DNA of 64,000 bases, taken from JAQGLW01 sp035995725 (GTDB taxonomy: Bacteria; Pseudomonadota; Gammaproteobacteria; Burkholderiales; Burkholderiaceae_D). The notes beneath the pieces were generated by a model, which was not told where the DNA came from, did not search any database, and saw nothing but the letters and a program-made list of their open reading frames with translations. The translations under genes and the position numbers were made by a program. Location: NCBI GenBank assembly GCA_035995725.1, contig DASYKE010000069.1, positions 17,346-81,345 on the forward strand, read 5' to 3'. Shown here piece by piece: positions 43,661 to 53,020 of the stretch (position 1 is the first letter of the stretch; each line of letters opens with the position of its first letter).

Positions 43661-44797
43661 ATGCTGACCAAGCAACTTCAACTAAAAAGCCTTGACGAGT
43701 TGACTGCTGAACGGCTCGCTCCCCTGATGGAATTGAAGCCCCAGCTTTTGTTCCTGTTCGCCGCAAGTAAATATTTTCGCGATACGGCGTTGGCCGAACA
43801 TTTAACGAAGCTGCTGCCGAATTGCGAGCGCATCGGATGCTCCACTTCGGGCGAAATCACCATGCAAAGCGGGTACGAGGACAGTATTTCGCTCACGGCA
43901 TTACGTTTCGACGACCCGGCTTTTACCGTCGTTACAACCGAATTGCAGGATATGGATGATTCGATGGCCGCAGGCCGGAGAATCAGCGCGCAGCTGCGCA
44001 ACAATCTGCCGCATACGGTGTTGTTGTTTGCACCGGGCACCGATATAAACGGCAGCCATCTGGTTGAAGGCTTGATTGCCGCGTCGCCGAAAACCAGGAT
44101 TGCCGGTGGCCTGGCGGGTGACGGTCTCGATTTCAAGAGTACCTTCACGCTCTACAACAACAGAGTCTCGCCCCGCCAGATAGTGGCCGTGGCTTTCATG
44201 GGTAAGAATATCGTTGCCAACTTCGGTTCCTATGGCGGATGGCGACCATTCGGCCCCGTGCGCCGTGTAACGCGTGCTGCAAATAATGTTCTCTTTGAAC
44301 TTGATGGCGAACCTGCACTGGACGTGTACAAGCGGTATCTGGGTAAATACGCCAGCCAGCTTCCTGCGTCGGCTTTCCTGTTTCCATTCTCTATTCTCAA
44401 TGCTGATCGACAGGAAGCAGGCCTGATTCGCACTATTCTCAAGATCAATGAGTCGGATGGTTCGTTAACCCTCGCCGGCAACGTGCACGATAATGGCTTT
44501 TTGCAATTGATGAATGCCAGTACCGACGCGCTGGTTAACGGCGCCGCGACATCCGCCGTCGCCGCGCATGCCGCCATCAAGGGACAGGGATTCGGCCTGA
44601 TGATCAGTTGTGTCGGACGCAAGCTTGTCATGGGTGGTCGTACCGAAGAGGAGCTGGAGGCGGTGATCGACGAACTCGGCAGCAATCATGCCTATGCCGG
44701 TTTCTACTCGTATGGCGAAATCAGCCCGGGCAACGCCGACGTCGGATGTTCTCTTTATAACCAGACCATGGCTGTCACTTTTCTTGGTGAAAAGTAA
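43661..44797 (+). CDS. FIST domain signal-sensing protein
   Basis: 378-residue protein with FIST_N (about 25-225, containing ERIGCSTSGEI and IAGGLAGDG) and FIST_C (about 230-360, ending HAYAGFYSYGEISPG). FIST proteins are thought to bind small ligands such as amino acids and are often linked to signalling enzymes. No signal peptide or membrane helix. It is followed after three bases by a PAS-GGDEF-EAL gene, so the two are probably one signal-input/output pair. A GGAAA site precedes the ATG. Confidence 0.9.
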   Translation: MLTKQLQLKSLDELTAERLAPLMELKPQLLFLFAASKYFRDTALAEHLTKLLPNCERIGCSTSGEITMQSGYEDSISLTALRFDDPAFTVVTTELQDMDDSMAAGRRISAQLRNNLPHTVLLFAPGTDINGSHLVEGLIAASPKTRIAGGLAGDGLDFKSTFTLYNNRVSPRQIVAVAFMGKNIVANFGSYGGWRPFGPVRRVTRAANNVLFELDGEPALDVYKRYLGKYASQLPASAFLFPFSILNADRQEAGLIRTILKINESDGSLTLAGNVHDNGFLQLMNASTDALVNGAATSAVAAHAAIKGQGFGLMISCVGRKLVMGGRTEEELEAVIDELGSNHAYAGFYSYGEISPGNADVGCSLYNQTMAVTFLGEK

Positions 44798-44800
44798 ATC

Positions 44801-47302
44801 ATGCAGCACAAGCTCCTTGCACGTCAGTTGCGCCGCGCCTTCGGTCTGGTTCGCCCGGAAGAGCTTGATACGCTGCTCGGCACATTGCAGGCTGGTGGTG
44901 TGGCGGCATTCGTGAATGGTTTCGGCGAACTTTTGCAAGCGATAGACCAAAGTTACCGACAGTACGACCGCGATCTGGATTTGCGTACCCTCAGCCTCGA
45001 AATCAGTTCCGATGAGCTGATTGTCGCCAACGACAAGTTGCGTTCCGAGGCCGCACGGCAGCGGCAGGCGCTGCATTCGCTCCAGAGTACCCTGCAGCGC
45101 CTGACCGACGGCAAACCGTCTCCGCAGGGTGATGCATTCGATGACGATTTCCTGCTGTTGATGAAAGAGCTGGAGGCTCTGGTGAAACAGCGCGAGGATG
45201 CCCGCGACGCATTGGCGGAAAATGAAACGCGTATTCACCGCATTTTGGAAAATCTGCGTGAAGTGGTGTTCCAAATGAATGCCGACGGCATGTGGACTTA
45301 CCTTAATCCGGCGTGGGAACAGATTACCGGATTCAGCGTGGACAACACTTTAGGTCAGAATGCCTTTTCTTTTGTCCATCCTGAAGACCGCGATCGGGGC
45401 ATTGAACAATCCATGCTGTTAATCAGCCGGGAAAAGGAGTTCTGCCGGTATCAATTGCGGTATCTCACCAAGGACGGAGGTCATCGCTGGCTGGAGGTTT
45501 TCGCTGCGCCGATTGTGGGCGAAAACGGTACGATCGGCGGAGTGAGCGGTACGCTCAACGATATTACCGAACAGAAGGTGGCGCAGGATCAGCTGAGCAC
45601 CAGCGAAGAGCGGCTCAAGCTGGCTCTGCTGGCGTCGGATACGTCGTTGCTCGATTGGGATTTGACGGAAGCGCATCCATACATCGATCCGAAGTGGGCT
45701 GTCGCCCTCGGCTACCATCTGGAAGCCCCGATATTGCTGAATATTGACTGGCTCAAGCAAATCCATCCCGACGACCAGTCGCGCTGGCACGAGCAAATGG
45801 CCCAGCACCTGCACCACGAACGCTCCGATCTGGATATGGAATTGCGCTTTGCCACTTGTCAAGGCGGATGGCTTCATGCCTCCTTTCGCGGGAGGATTGT
45901 GGCCTGGGATGGCGAAAAAGCCCGTCGTTTAGCCGGTGTATTGCAAGATATCACTGAGAAAAGGCGCTCCGATGAACTGATATGGAAACAGGCGAATTTC
46001 GACATATTGACCGGCCTGCCGAACCGCGGGTTATTTCGCGACCGGCTGAATCTGGAAATCATTAAAGCGCAGCGTGATAATGGTCAGATGGCGCTTATTT
46101 TTGTTGATCTCGATCGATTCAAGGAAGTCAACGATACGCTGGGGCATGACGCGGGCGACTTGCTGCTGATAGAAGCTGCGCGCCGTATCCAGCAATGTGT
46201 GCGCGCATCGGACACGGTGGCGCGCCTGAGCGGAGACGAGTTCACGGTCATTCTGCCGGGCTTGAAAAGCAAGAAAGTCGAATACATAGTTCAGAAAATA
46301 CTTGACCGTCTGGCCGAGCCCTTCCAAATTAGAAATGAAGTAGCATATCTTTCCGCCAGCATCGGTATCACGCTTTATCCGACTGATGCTACCGAGCCGG
46401 AAAGCCTGATCAAAAACGCCGACCAGGCGATGTACGTTGCAAAAAGAGAAGGCCGCAACCGGTTCAGTTATTACACGAGATTAATGCAGGAAGACATACA
46501 GACGCGGCTACGGTTAAGCACCGATCTGCGATCTGCACTGGCTACCGGCCAGTTGAAGGTGCATTTCCAGCCGGTATTGGATCTGTCAACAGGATGCATT
46601 GTCAAAGCAGAGGCGTTGTTACGTTGGAACCACCCTACGCGCGGGATGGTGCCGCCTGCCAAATTTATCCCTCTCGCAGAAGAGTACGGCCTGATAGATG
46701 AAATCGGTGACTGGGTATTCAAGGAGTCCGCATCCTGGTCTGAGCGCTGGAGTAGTCAACTGGGGCAGCCGTTTCAGATCAGCGTCAACAAATCGCCGAT
46801 CCAGTTTTTGACAAAGGCCAACCGTACATCGTGGCCCAGGCATTTAACGGAATTAGGCTTGCCTGGCAGCTGCATCGCCGTTGAAATAACGGAGGGTCTG
46901 TTGCTGAATGCTTCTCCTGCAATTGCCGAGCAGCTGCTGCAGTACAAGGAGGCAGGAATCCAGGTAGCGATTGATGATTTCGGCACAGGCTACTCGTCCA
47001 TGTCTTATCTCAAGAAATTTCACATCGATTACCTGAAAATCGACCAGTCTTTCGTGCGGGACATGGCAACTGATCCAGGGGACCGGACAATTGTCGAGAC
47101 CATTATTCTCATGGCACACAAGCTTGGTTTTAAAGTGATCGCCGAGGGGGTCGAGACAACGTTGCAAAGAAACCTGCTTGCTGCGGCCCATTGCGATTTC
47201 GCGCAGGGTTATCTATTTTCCCCGGCCGTCTCGCCTGAGGAGTTTGAGAAATTCTTGCATAAACAAGAGCGCCATACCAATCTCAGTCCGATGAAACTGT
47301 AA
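44801..47302 (+). CDS. PAS-PAS-GGDEF-EAL cyclic-di-GMP signalling protein
   Basis: 833-residue cytosolic protein. Order: N-terminal coiled helices (to about 140), PAS domain 1 (about 145-265), PAS domain 2 with PAC motif (about 268-395), GGDEF domain (about 400-560) and EAL domain (about 575-825). The active-site signature is SGDEF (about 476-480), a usually tolerated variant, and an RxxD inhibitory site (RASD) sits five residues upstream. In the EAL domain EALLRW, DDFGTGYSSMSYL and EGVET are intact, so phosphodiesterase activity is expected; cyclase activity is possible. It is coupled to the FIST gene. Confidence 0.93.
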   Translation: MQHKLLARQLRRAFGLVRPEELDTLLGTLQAGGVAAFVNGFGELLQAIDQSYRQYDRDLDLRTLSLEISSDELIVANDKLRSEAARQRQALHSLQSTLQRLTDGKPSPQGDAFDDDFLLLMKELEALVKQREDARDALAENETRIHRILENLREVVFQMNADGMWTYLNPAWEQITGFSVDNTLGQNAFSFVHPEDRDRGIEQSMLLISREKEFCRYQLRYLTKDGGHRWLEVFAAPIVGENGTIGGVSGTLNDITEQKVAQDQLSTSEERLKLALLASDTSLLDWDLTEAHPYIDPKWAVALGYHLEAPILLNIDWLKQIHPDDQSRWHEQMAQHLHHERSDLDMELRFATCQGGWLHASFRGRIVAWDGEKARRLAGVLQDITEKRRSDELIWKQANFDILTGLPNRGLFRDRLNLEIIKAQRDNGQMALIFVDLDRFKEVNDTLGHDAGDLLLIEAARRIQQCVRASDTVARLSGDEFTVILPGLKSKKVEYIVQKILDRLAEPFQIRNEVAYLSASIGITLYPTDATEPESLIKNADQAMYVAKREGRNRFSYYTRLMQEDIQTRLRLSTDLRSALATGQLKVHFQPVLDLSTGCIVKAEALLRWNHPTRGMVPPAKFIPLAEEYGLIDEIGDWVFKESASWSERWSSQLGQPFQISVNKSPIQFLTKANRTSWPRHLTELGLPGSCIAVEITEGLLLNASPAIAEQLLQYKEAGIQVAIDDFGTGYSSMSYLKKFHIDYLKIDQSFVRDMATDPGDRTIVETIILMAHKLGFKVIAEGVETTLQRNLLAAAHCDFAQGYLFSPAVSPEEFEKFLHKQERHTNLSPMKL

Positions 47303-47389
47303 AATTCGCCTGAATGATTTCTGTCGGCATCATAAGATCGCGGATCTGCCGAACTCTTTGGAATTCAGATTGCCGAAATTTCTTTTCAA

Positions 47390-48202
47390 TCACGCATAAG
47401 CTTGCGTTCTAAAAATTTCGAGAGCGGTTTGTTTAAGGGCTATGAATTCCGCCGACGTCGTGATATCGACGGCACGGGGTCTAGGTGCAGCGAAGGGCAA
47501 AATGTCCGCAATGATGGTCGGTCGGCGTGACAGCATGAGAATGCGGTCCGCCAGATACAATGCTTCCTCCAGGTCGTGTGAAACCAAAACCACCGATAGC
47601 GGCTCATCCACCAGCACGGCCTGAAGCCGCTCGCGAATCTGCATTGTCATTTCGTAGTCGAGCGCTGAAAATGGCTCGTCAAGAAACAGTACTTCGGGAC
47701 GCGTGGCCATCGCACGCATGATGCAGATGGTTTGCTGCTGACCGCCGGACAGCTCATAGGAATATCGCGAGACATCGAATTTGACGTCAAATAAGTCCAG
47801 TAGCTGAGCCACCCGCTCTCCGATCGCTTTTTTGCTCCAGCCGCGCAGCTTCATGGGATACTTTACGTTATCGATTGCGCTCATCCACGGAAACAGCGCG
47901 TCCCGATAGTTTTGGAACACGTAGCCGATATTCGTTTCCTTAAGCGTCTTTCCGGCAAACAGGATTTGCCCGGCGTCGACAGGAACCAGACCCGCGATCA
48001 TGTTCATCAAGGTTGATTTTCCACAGCCGTTGGGACCAAAGATAGAGGTGACTTGGTTTTTTGGGAAATCCAGGTTGAGATCCTGATAAAGCGCCTGGCC
48101 GGCAAATGATTTGTAAAGTCCGCGAATGGTGATGTGCGCATCGCGCGGCGGCAGTAGAGCGGAAGCGGTACTGAAAAGCGTCTTGTCGCTGACCGCATTC
48201 AT
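47390..48202 (-). CDS. NitT/TauT-type ABC transporter ATP-binding protein
   Basis: 270-residue cytosolic ATPase. Walker A GPNGCGKST, the ABC signature ELSGGQQQTICIMRA, Walker B VLFLDEPFSALD and the switch His in LVSHDLEEALYLADR are present. This is the SsuB/TauB/NrtD type. Its start overlaps the permease stop by four bases (ATGA). It serves the permease and the Tat-type binding protein encoded upstream. Confidence 0.93.
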   Translation of the reverse strand: MNAVSDKTLFSTASALLPPRDAHITIRGLYKSFAGQALYQDLNLDFPKNQVTSIFGPNGCGKSTLMNMIAGLVPVDAGQILFAGKTLKETNIGYVFQNYRDALFPWMSAIDNVKYPMKLRGWSKKAIGERVAQLLDLFDVKFDVSRYSYELSGGQQQTICIMRAMATRPEVLFLDEPFSALDYEMTMQIRERLQAVLVDEPLSVVLVSHDLEEALYLADRILMLSRRPTIIADILPFAAPRPRAVDITTSAEFIALKQTALEIFRTQAYA

Positions 48203-48969
48203 GCCCGGCCGCTCCAGTGGATAAATTTCTTCTCGAGGCCGAGGAACAACATGTTGAGTCCATAACCGAATATACCGGTCAGCAGGATCGAAGCGTACAT
48301 ATTTTTGATATTGAGTACCTGCTGGGCATCGATAATACGATGCCCCAGACCGGTTTCAGAGCCTATGAACATTTCAGCCACGATCACGATCACCAGGGCG
48401 CTGCTGATCCCTGACCGCAAACCGACCATGATTTGTGGAAGGCTTTCCAGCAAAAGGACATCCCGAAAAATTCTGTAGCGGCCGGCTCCCATTACCTGTG
48501 CTGCCATCAATCGTGTCTTGCGCGCCTGCATCACTCCGTAAGCGCTTGTAAACAAGATTACAAGAAACGCTGCGAAGCTCGCGATCGCCACCTTATTCAT
48601 ATCGCTGATGCCAAAGATCAGCATGAAGAGCGGAATGAGCGCGCTGGCCGGCGTTGAGCGAAAGAAGTCGATCAGAAACTCGCAAGCGCGATAGAGCGGG
48701 GCTGCGCTTCCAAGGAAAACGCCCAGCGGTACGCCCAGTAGAGCCGCCACCACGAATGCCTGGAGCGTGCGCATCAACGTCGCGACCAGATCAATCAACA
48801 GCCCGCCATTCGCGAGATGATGAAACATATAGCTCAGCGTGTCAGCAGGAGGAGGCAAGAGAATTGCACTTACCCACTTCGAAGTGACCGCGATATGCCA
48901 GATCAAAATCAGAAAGACCGGCCCGCTTAATGGAAGCCAGCGTGAAACATGCCTCGAAAGGGCCGGCAT
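48199..48969 (-). CDS. NitT/TauT-type ABC transporter permease
   Basis: 256-residue inner-membrane permease with about six helices. The EAA-like loop (MGAGRYRIFRDVLLLESLPQIMVGLRSG) marks the ATPase contact. I chose the ATG at 48969, four bases after the binding-protein stop, because the first helix starts soon after; the frame is open to 49044 with no better site. It belongs to the SsuC/TauC group that carries sulfonates, nitrate, taurine or thiamine precursors. Confidence 0.9.
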   Translation of the reverse strand: MPALSRHVSRWLPLSGPVFLILIWHIAVTSKWVSAILLPPPADTLSYMFHHLANGGLLIDLVATLMRTLQAFVVAALLGVPLGVFLGSAAPLYRACEFLIDFFRSTPASALIPLFMLIFGISDMNKVAIASFAAFLVILFTSAYGVMQARKTRLMAAQVMGAGRYRIFRDVLLLESLPQIMVGLRSGISSALVIVIVAEMFIGSETGLGHRIIDAQQVLNIKNMYASILLTGIFGYGLNMLFLGLEKKFIHWSGRA

Positions 48970-48973
48970 ACGG

Positions 48974-49966
48974 TTACGCTTTGTAAAGCAGTTGCGCCGC
49001 GTTGATCTGCTTGTCGAAGACCTTGCGATCGGTAAACAAGTCAAAGAGCTTTTGTATAGCCATGATGTCGCTGTTTTTCACTTCGCTATGCGCGATGAAT
49101 CCACTGATCGGTACTTCCTGAGCCACATTTCCTTCGAGCGCCGTGTAGCCGGTGAGATGCTTGTTCGCCTGCAGCCCATTTTTTCGCACATAATCGACGC
49201 CCGCGCCATACGCTTTGAGAAACCTGGGAACAAGCTCTGCCTTATCCTTGATCGTTTTGGCCGACAGCGCCGCTGCACCGCCGATCCAGGCAATATTCGG
49301 GTCGCCTAACGCGTAACGCGATACTACGCCAGCACCGAGCGAGCGTGTCACACCTTGAAGCCGACCGATCACAGCGCTTGGTTCGAGCACATATGCAGCA
49401 TCAACCTGACCGGAAGCGAGCGCGGGAATCAATTGCCCTATCGGCAGTTCTACAACCTGGAAGTTTGTGTTGCCGCTGCGTTCAAGAATCGTCTTGGCCA
49501 GAGTAATGTTGTTGATTCCGGGTCCGCAAGCCACTTTCTTGCCGGAGAGTTCCTTGATCGATTTGATGGATGAGGCAACCGGCACAATCATCTGGTCAAG
49601 CACATATTTCTCATTGGCGAAATTAAGACAGACCAGCTTCAGCATTCCGGGCGACAGCGCATCTGCCAATGCTAGCGCGGTAATGGCTACGCCGTTGGCG
49701 CAACCGTCGATGCGTCCGGCAATCAGAGCTTCCACGGCTTGATTGGGTCCGGCGAATCGCACCGGCTCGACGTTGACCCCCTCCGCCTTGAACATGCCCT
49801 CATTCAGCGCAGCGAAAAACGGCAGCCCCGCTGCAATCGGCCAATACCCTATGAGCAGTTTTTTTTCCTGCGCCGATGCGCTCAATGGCATCCCTGCCGC
49901 TGCAATCGCGACAGCGGCGAAAGCAGATTGAAGGAGATCTCTGCGGGAACGATTAAACGGATACAT
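48974..49966 (-). CDS. NMT1/SsuA-type ABC substrate-binding protein with Tat-like signal
   Basis: 330-residue periplasmic binding protein. The N-terminus has a twin-arginine-like SRRDLLQSAFAA before the hydrophobic stretch and an ASAQ cleavage area, suggesting Tat export. Binding-protein features: KLLIGYWPIAAGLPFFAALNEGMFKAEGVNVEPV, IAGRIDGCANG and SGQVDAAYVLEP. This is the NMT1/ThiY-like fold; ligands range from sulfonates to pyrimidines, and none is shown here. First gene of a three-gene operon. Confidence 0.9.
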   Translation of the reverse strand: MYPFNRSRRDLLQSAFAAVAIAAAGMPLSASAQEKKLLIGYWPIAAGLPFFAALNEGMFKAEGVNVEPVRFAGPNQAVEALIAGRIDGCANGVAITALALADALSPGMLKLVCLNFANEKYVLDQMIVPVASSIKSIKELSGKKVACGPGINNITLAKTILERSGNTNFQVVELPIGQLIPALASGQVDAAYVLEPSAVIGRLQGVTRSLGAGVVSRYALGDPNIAWIGGAAALSAKTIKDKAELVPRFLKAYGAGVDYVRKNGLQANKHLTGYTALEGNVAQEVPISGFIAHSEVKNSDIMAIQKLFDLFTDRKVFDKQINAAQLLYKA

Positions 49967-50555
49967 AAGATATTTTCCTGAAATGATTGCCTGTATTCGC
50001 TAAGCAACCTGCATGCCATGGCTTCTATTCCGCATATACGGAGGATCACACTCCGGCGCACCATGCCGGACAGACTTGACGCTGCTCCGCACCTCTGCGG
50101 TGCATTTTCAATGCGCCTCTGCGGCACTTCTTAATAATGGCGGTGCAAATATTCATCGAGCATTCATCGAGCGCCGCCACTTGTTGATCAGTCCGCCTGC
50201 ATCACGGTGGATTCAGTGGTTCACCCTTGAAAATAGATGGCACGTCGATTGCATACACACAAGCGACTATTAGACCGAATACCTGCGCCGTATCGCGACT
50301 ATTCAAGCAATGGCAACACAAGCGGCAGCCACGCCGGGCCGTCCGCGAAACATGAAAGTGCATTGGTACTGCCTCGATGATCGAGAAGATGCCGGCAGCC
50401 GGCGCCAAACTGGAAGGGAAAACCGTTACCGATGAACTCGCTTATAGCCGCCTTCACCATGGCTAGCCATCAAATCCAGACTTGGGTACGCGCCATTGAG
50501 GGTTTGAAAGCGGCCCTGGCGCACGTTAGCAAGACCAATGTTCGTCAGGTGCTGC
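49967..50555. other. Long intergenic region, possibly with decayed coding sequence
   Basis: Between the ABC operon and the hydrolase-like gene. From about 50373 to 50463 a plus-strand frame reads protein-like (a K-L-E-G-K-T-V-T-D-E-L segment) but stops. A shifted frame, ATG at 50460 to TAA at 50567, encodes 35 residues. Together they look like a broken gene. No tRNA or repeat seen. Confidence 0.4.
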
Positions 50556-51566
50556 ATGGACTATAAAGTCTTCGAAGCCGGCAATGTCGTGCTGCAATCG
50601 GGCATGACCATGCGCGCTGCCCGAATTGCGTACCAGACCTGGGGCACTCTCAATTCCGACCGCTCGAATGCGATTTTATGGATGACTCCGTTTGCTGCGC
50701 ACCACACCGACATTGCCTGGATGGTCGGTCCAGGCCAGGCGCTTGATCCCGACAAATATTTCATTATTACGCCGAATCTGTTCGGTAACGGTTTGTCATC
50801 ATCCCCAAGCAACGCGCAGCCGCCATTCGACGGCATCCGCTGGCCGCATTGCACGGCAGCCGATAATGTCATGGTGCAGCAGCGGCTGTTGCAAGAAGTG
50901 TTTGGCATTGAGCGCCTGGCACTCGCGTGTGGCTGGTCAATGGGCGGCATTCAGGCATATCACTGGGCGGCCCTGTTTCCAGATCGTGTAGAACGCCTTG
51001 CGGTAATCTGCGGCTCTGCCAAGACATCGCCGCATAACCAGGTATTCCTGGAGGGCGTCAAAGCCACGCTGACCGCAGATGCTGCTTATAGGGATGGCCG
51101 CTTTGTCGGCTTTCCTGAGCGCGGTCTGCGCGCATTGGGGCGCGTGTATGCCGGCTGGGCCATGTCACAAACTTTCTATCGCAATGAGCTGTGGCGCGCC
51201 ACCGGCTGCTCGTCGTTGGAGGACTATCTCGTGTCCCAATGGGAGGCGAACTTCCTGCTGCGCGATCCGGCCAATTTGCTCGAACATCTTTGGACCTGGC
51301 AGCATTCCGACATCAGTGCCAATGCGCTTTATAACGGTGACCTCAAGCAAGCGCTTGGTGCAATCGAGGCGCAGGCGCTGATCATGCCGTGCGAGACAGA
51401 TCTTTATTTCCAGGTTGAAGACAATCGGCGCGAGGTTGCGTGCATGCGTGCCGCGCGCCTGTTGCCGATTCCATCCGAGTGGGGACATCGCGCCGGTATG
51501 CCGTTGCACAACCGTGAGGATGCCGGGTTCATCAATGACTCGCTCAGGACCTTGCTGGCCGGCTGA
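50556..51566 (+). CDS. Homoserine O-acetyltransferase-like alpha/beta hydrolase
   Basis: 336-residue alpha/beta hydrolase of the MetX-like group. It has the N-terminal ARIAYQTWGTLN segment, the nucleophile elbow GWSMGG (Ser about residue 120), and a C-terminal His in SEWGHRAGMP with an Asp in the preceding CETDLYF stretch. It lacks the usual second met gene neighbour, and many annotated MetX-like proteins next to catabolic genes are hydrolases, so a role in methionine synthesis is not assumed. An AGGT site precedes the ATG at 50556. Confidence 0.82.
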   Translation: MDYKVFEAGNVVLQSGMTMRAARIAYQTWGTLNSDRSNAILWMTPFAAHHTDIAWMVGPGQALDPDKYFIITPNLFGNGLSSSPSNAQPPFDGIRWPHCTAADNVMVQQRLLQEVFGIERLALACGWSMGGIQAYHWAALFPDRVERLAVICGSAKTSPHNQVFLEGVKATLTADAAYRDGRFVGFPERGLRALGRVYAGWAMSQTFYRNELWRATGCSSLEDYLVSQWEANFLLRDPANLLEHLWTWQHSDISANALYNGDLKQALGAIEAQALIMPCETDLYFQVEDNRREVACMRAARLLPIPSEWGHRAGMPLHNREDAGFINDSLRTLLAG

Positions 51567-51611
51567 ACTGCCGGCTTGTCGAGCCCACCGGAAGTGCTGG
51601 CCGGCCCGGGC

Positions 51612-52625
51612 TCAGTCGACTCTTACTTTCGCGCTCTCGACTACTTTGCCCCAGCTTTGAAATTCCTGCTCGGTCATGCGTGCGAATTCGTCAGCCGGCG
51701 TGAACTTCAGTTCGACACCTTGTATTTCCAGACGCTGTTTTAAATCGGGCGCGGCAAGTACGGTTTCGATTGCCCTCGACAAGGTGGCGATGACCGCCGG
51801 CGGCGTGCCTCTGGGAACGGAAAAGCCATACAGGTTGTTGGCTTCGAAGCCCTTGACGCCGCTCTCGTCGACCGTGGGCACATTTGGCAGCGATTCCACG
51901 CGTTTGCCGGAAGCGACGGCAAGCACGCGCAGCTTGCCGGATTTTATATGCGGCAACGACGCAGGAATGCTGTCAAACATCATGCTCAGGGTGCCCGTGA
52001 TCAGATCGGGCAATGCCTGCGAACTGCCCTTGTACGGTACATGCAGGACATCGACGCCGGTCACTATCTTGAATAATTCGGATTCGAGATGCGAAAGCGT
52101 GCCGGCACCCTGCGAGGCGAAGTTGTACTTGCCGGGAGCTGCTTTGAGATAGCTGACCAGTTGGCCGACATTCTGCACCGGCAGCGATGCCGGCACCACC
52201 AGAATATGTGGCACCGTCCCAATGCCCGCAACCGGCATGAAATTCCTGATCAAATGCGCCGGTTGCGCCGGATAAGCCGCTGCAGCGATCGCAAGATTGG
52301 TTACCGCGGCCAGATAAATAGTGTAGCCGTCCGGGCTGGATCTGGCGGCCGCGGCCAGACCGATGCTTCCTCCCGCGCCAGGACGATTGTCAACCACGAC
52401 GGGCTGGTTCAGTGCTTCCGACAGTTTCTGCCCGATGGCACGCGCCAGGATGTCGGTGGCTCCAGCCGGAGGAAATGACACCACGAGCTGGATCGGGCGC
52501 TCGGGATAAACAGCATGCGCGCTGCCAGCGAACAGTGCGACTGTCGCAAGGGCGAATGCAGCGAGCACGCGGCGCGCTGCCGTTGGCGGGATAGGACAGG
52601 CAAGGGAAATGAGGCCGGAATTCAT
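51612..52625 (-). CDS. Bug/TctC-type solute-binding protein
   Basis: 337-residue periplasmic receptor with a signal peptide ending at AHAVYPERP. Bug family segments: ERPIQLVVSFPPAGATDILARAIG, DNRPGAGGSIGLAAAA, SSPDGYTI and the VPYKGSS block. It is the third such receptor in the window; none has a TctA/TctB partner nearby. It converges on the MetX-like gene. Confidence 0.92.
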   Translation of the reverse strand: MNSGLISLACPIPPTAARRVLAAFALATVALFAGSAHAVYPERPIQLVVSFPPAGATDILARAIGQKLSEALNQPVVVDNRPGAGGSIGLAAAARSSPDGYTIYLAAVTNLAIAAAAYPAQPAHLIRNFMPVAGIGTVPHILVVPASLPVQNVGQLVSYLKAAPGKYNFASQGAGTLSHLESELFKIVTGVDVLHVPYKGSSQALPDLITGTLSMMFDSIPASLPHIKSGKLRVLAVASGKRVESLPNVPTVDESGVKGFEANNLYGFSVPRGTPPAVIATLSRAIETVLAAPDLKQRLEIQGVELKFTPADEFARMTEQEFQSWGKVVESAKVRVD

Positions 52626-53020
52626 GTTGTGCTTTCGAAGGAAGGAACGGAATAGGTTCCCGACCGTTAAACGGCAGGCATCAAGCTTATGCGAGCGTTA
52701 CGTATGCGCGGCGGCATGGGCAACGGCTTCTGCAGTTTCAAGAGGTCGACTGTATTTAAAATTGGCAATTTGCATGCCAGGCGAAATTCGAATTATTTGC
52801 TGCAAATAGGGGATGTGTCGTTAAAAAAGCGGATCGACCGCCCTATTTTGTAGCGCTCGGCTGCAGCTTCGCGCCGCATGCTGGCATCCGGTACTGCCGC
52901 TGCCGGAGGTGGCATGAACCATGCCAGCGCCGAACACGATGGGCAACAGCATGACCGCTGTCGGGAGTTTGAGTTACCTTGTGTCAGGCACGATTTGCGG
53001 TCGTTAATGGGGTTGTTAAC
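52626..53020. other. Intergenic region, nothing recognised
   Basis: No convincing coding sequence or repeat. It contains the upstream region of the Bug receptor gene and the downstream end of the methyltransferase gene. No strong hairpin with T-run. Confidence 0.5.
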
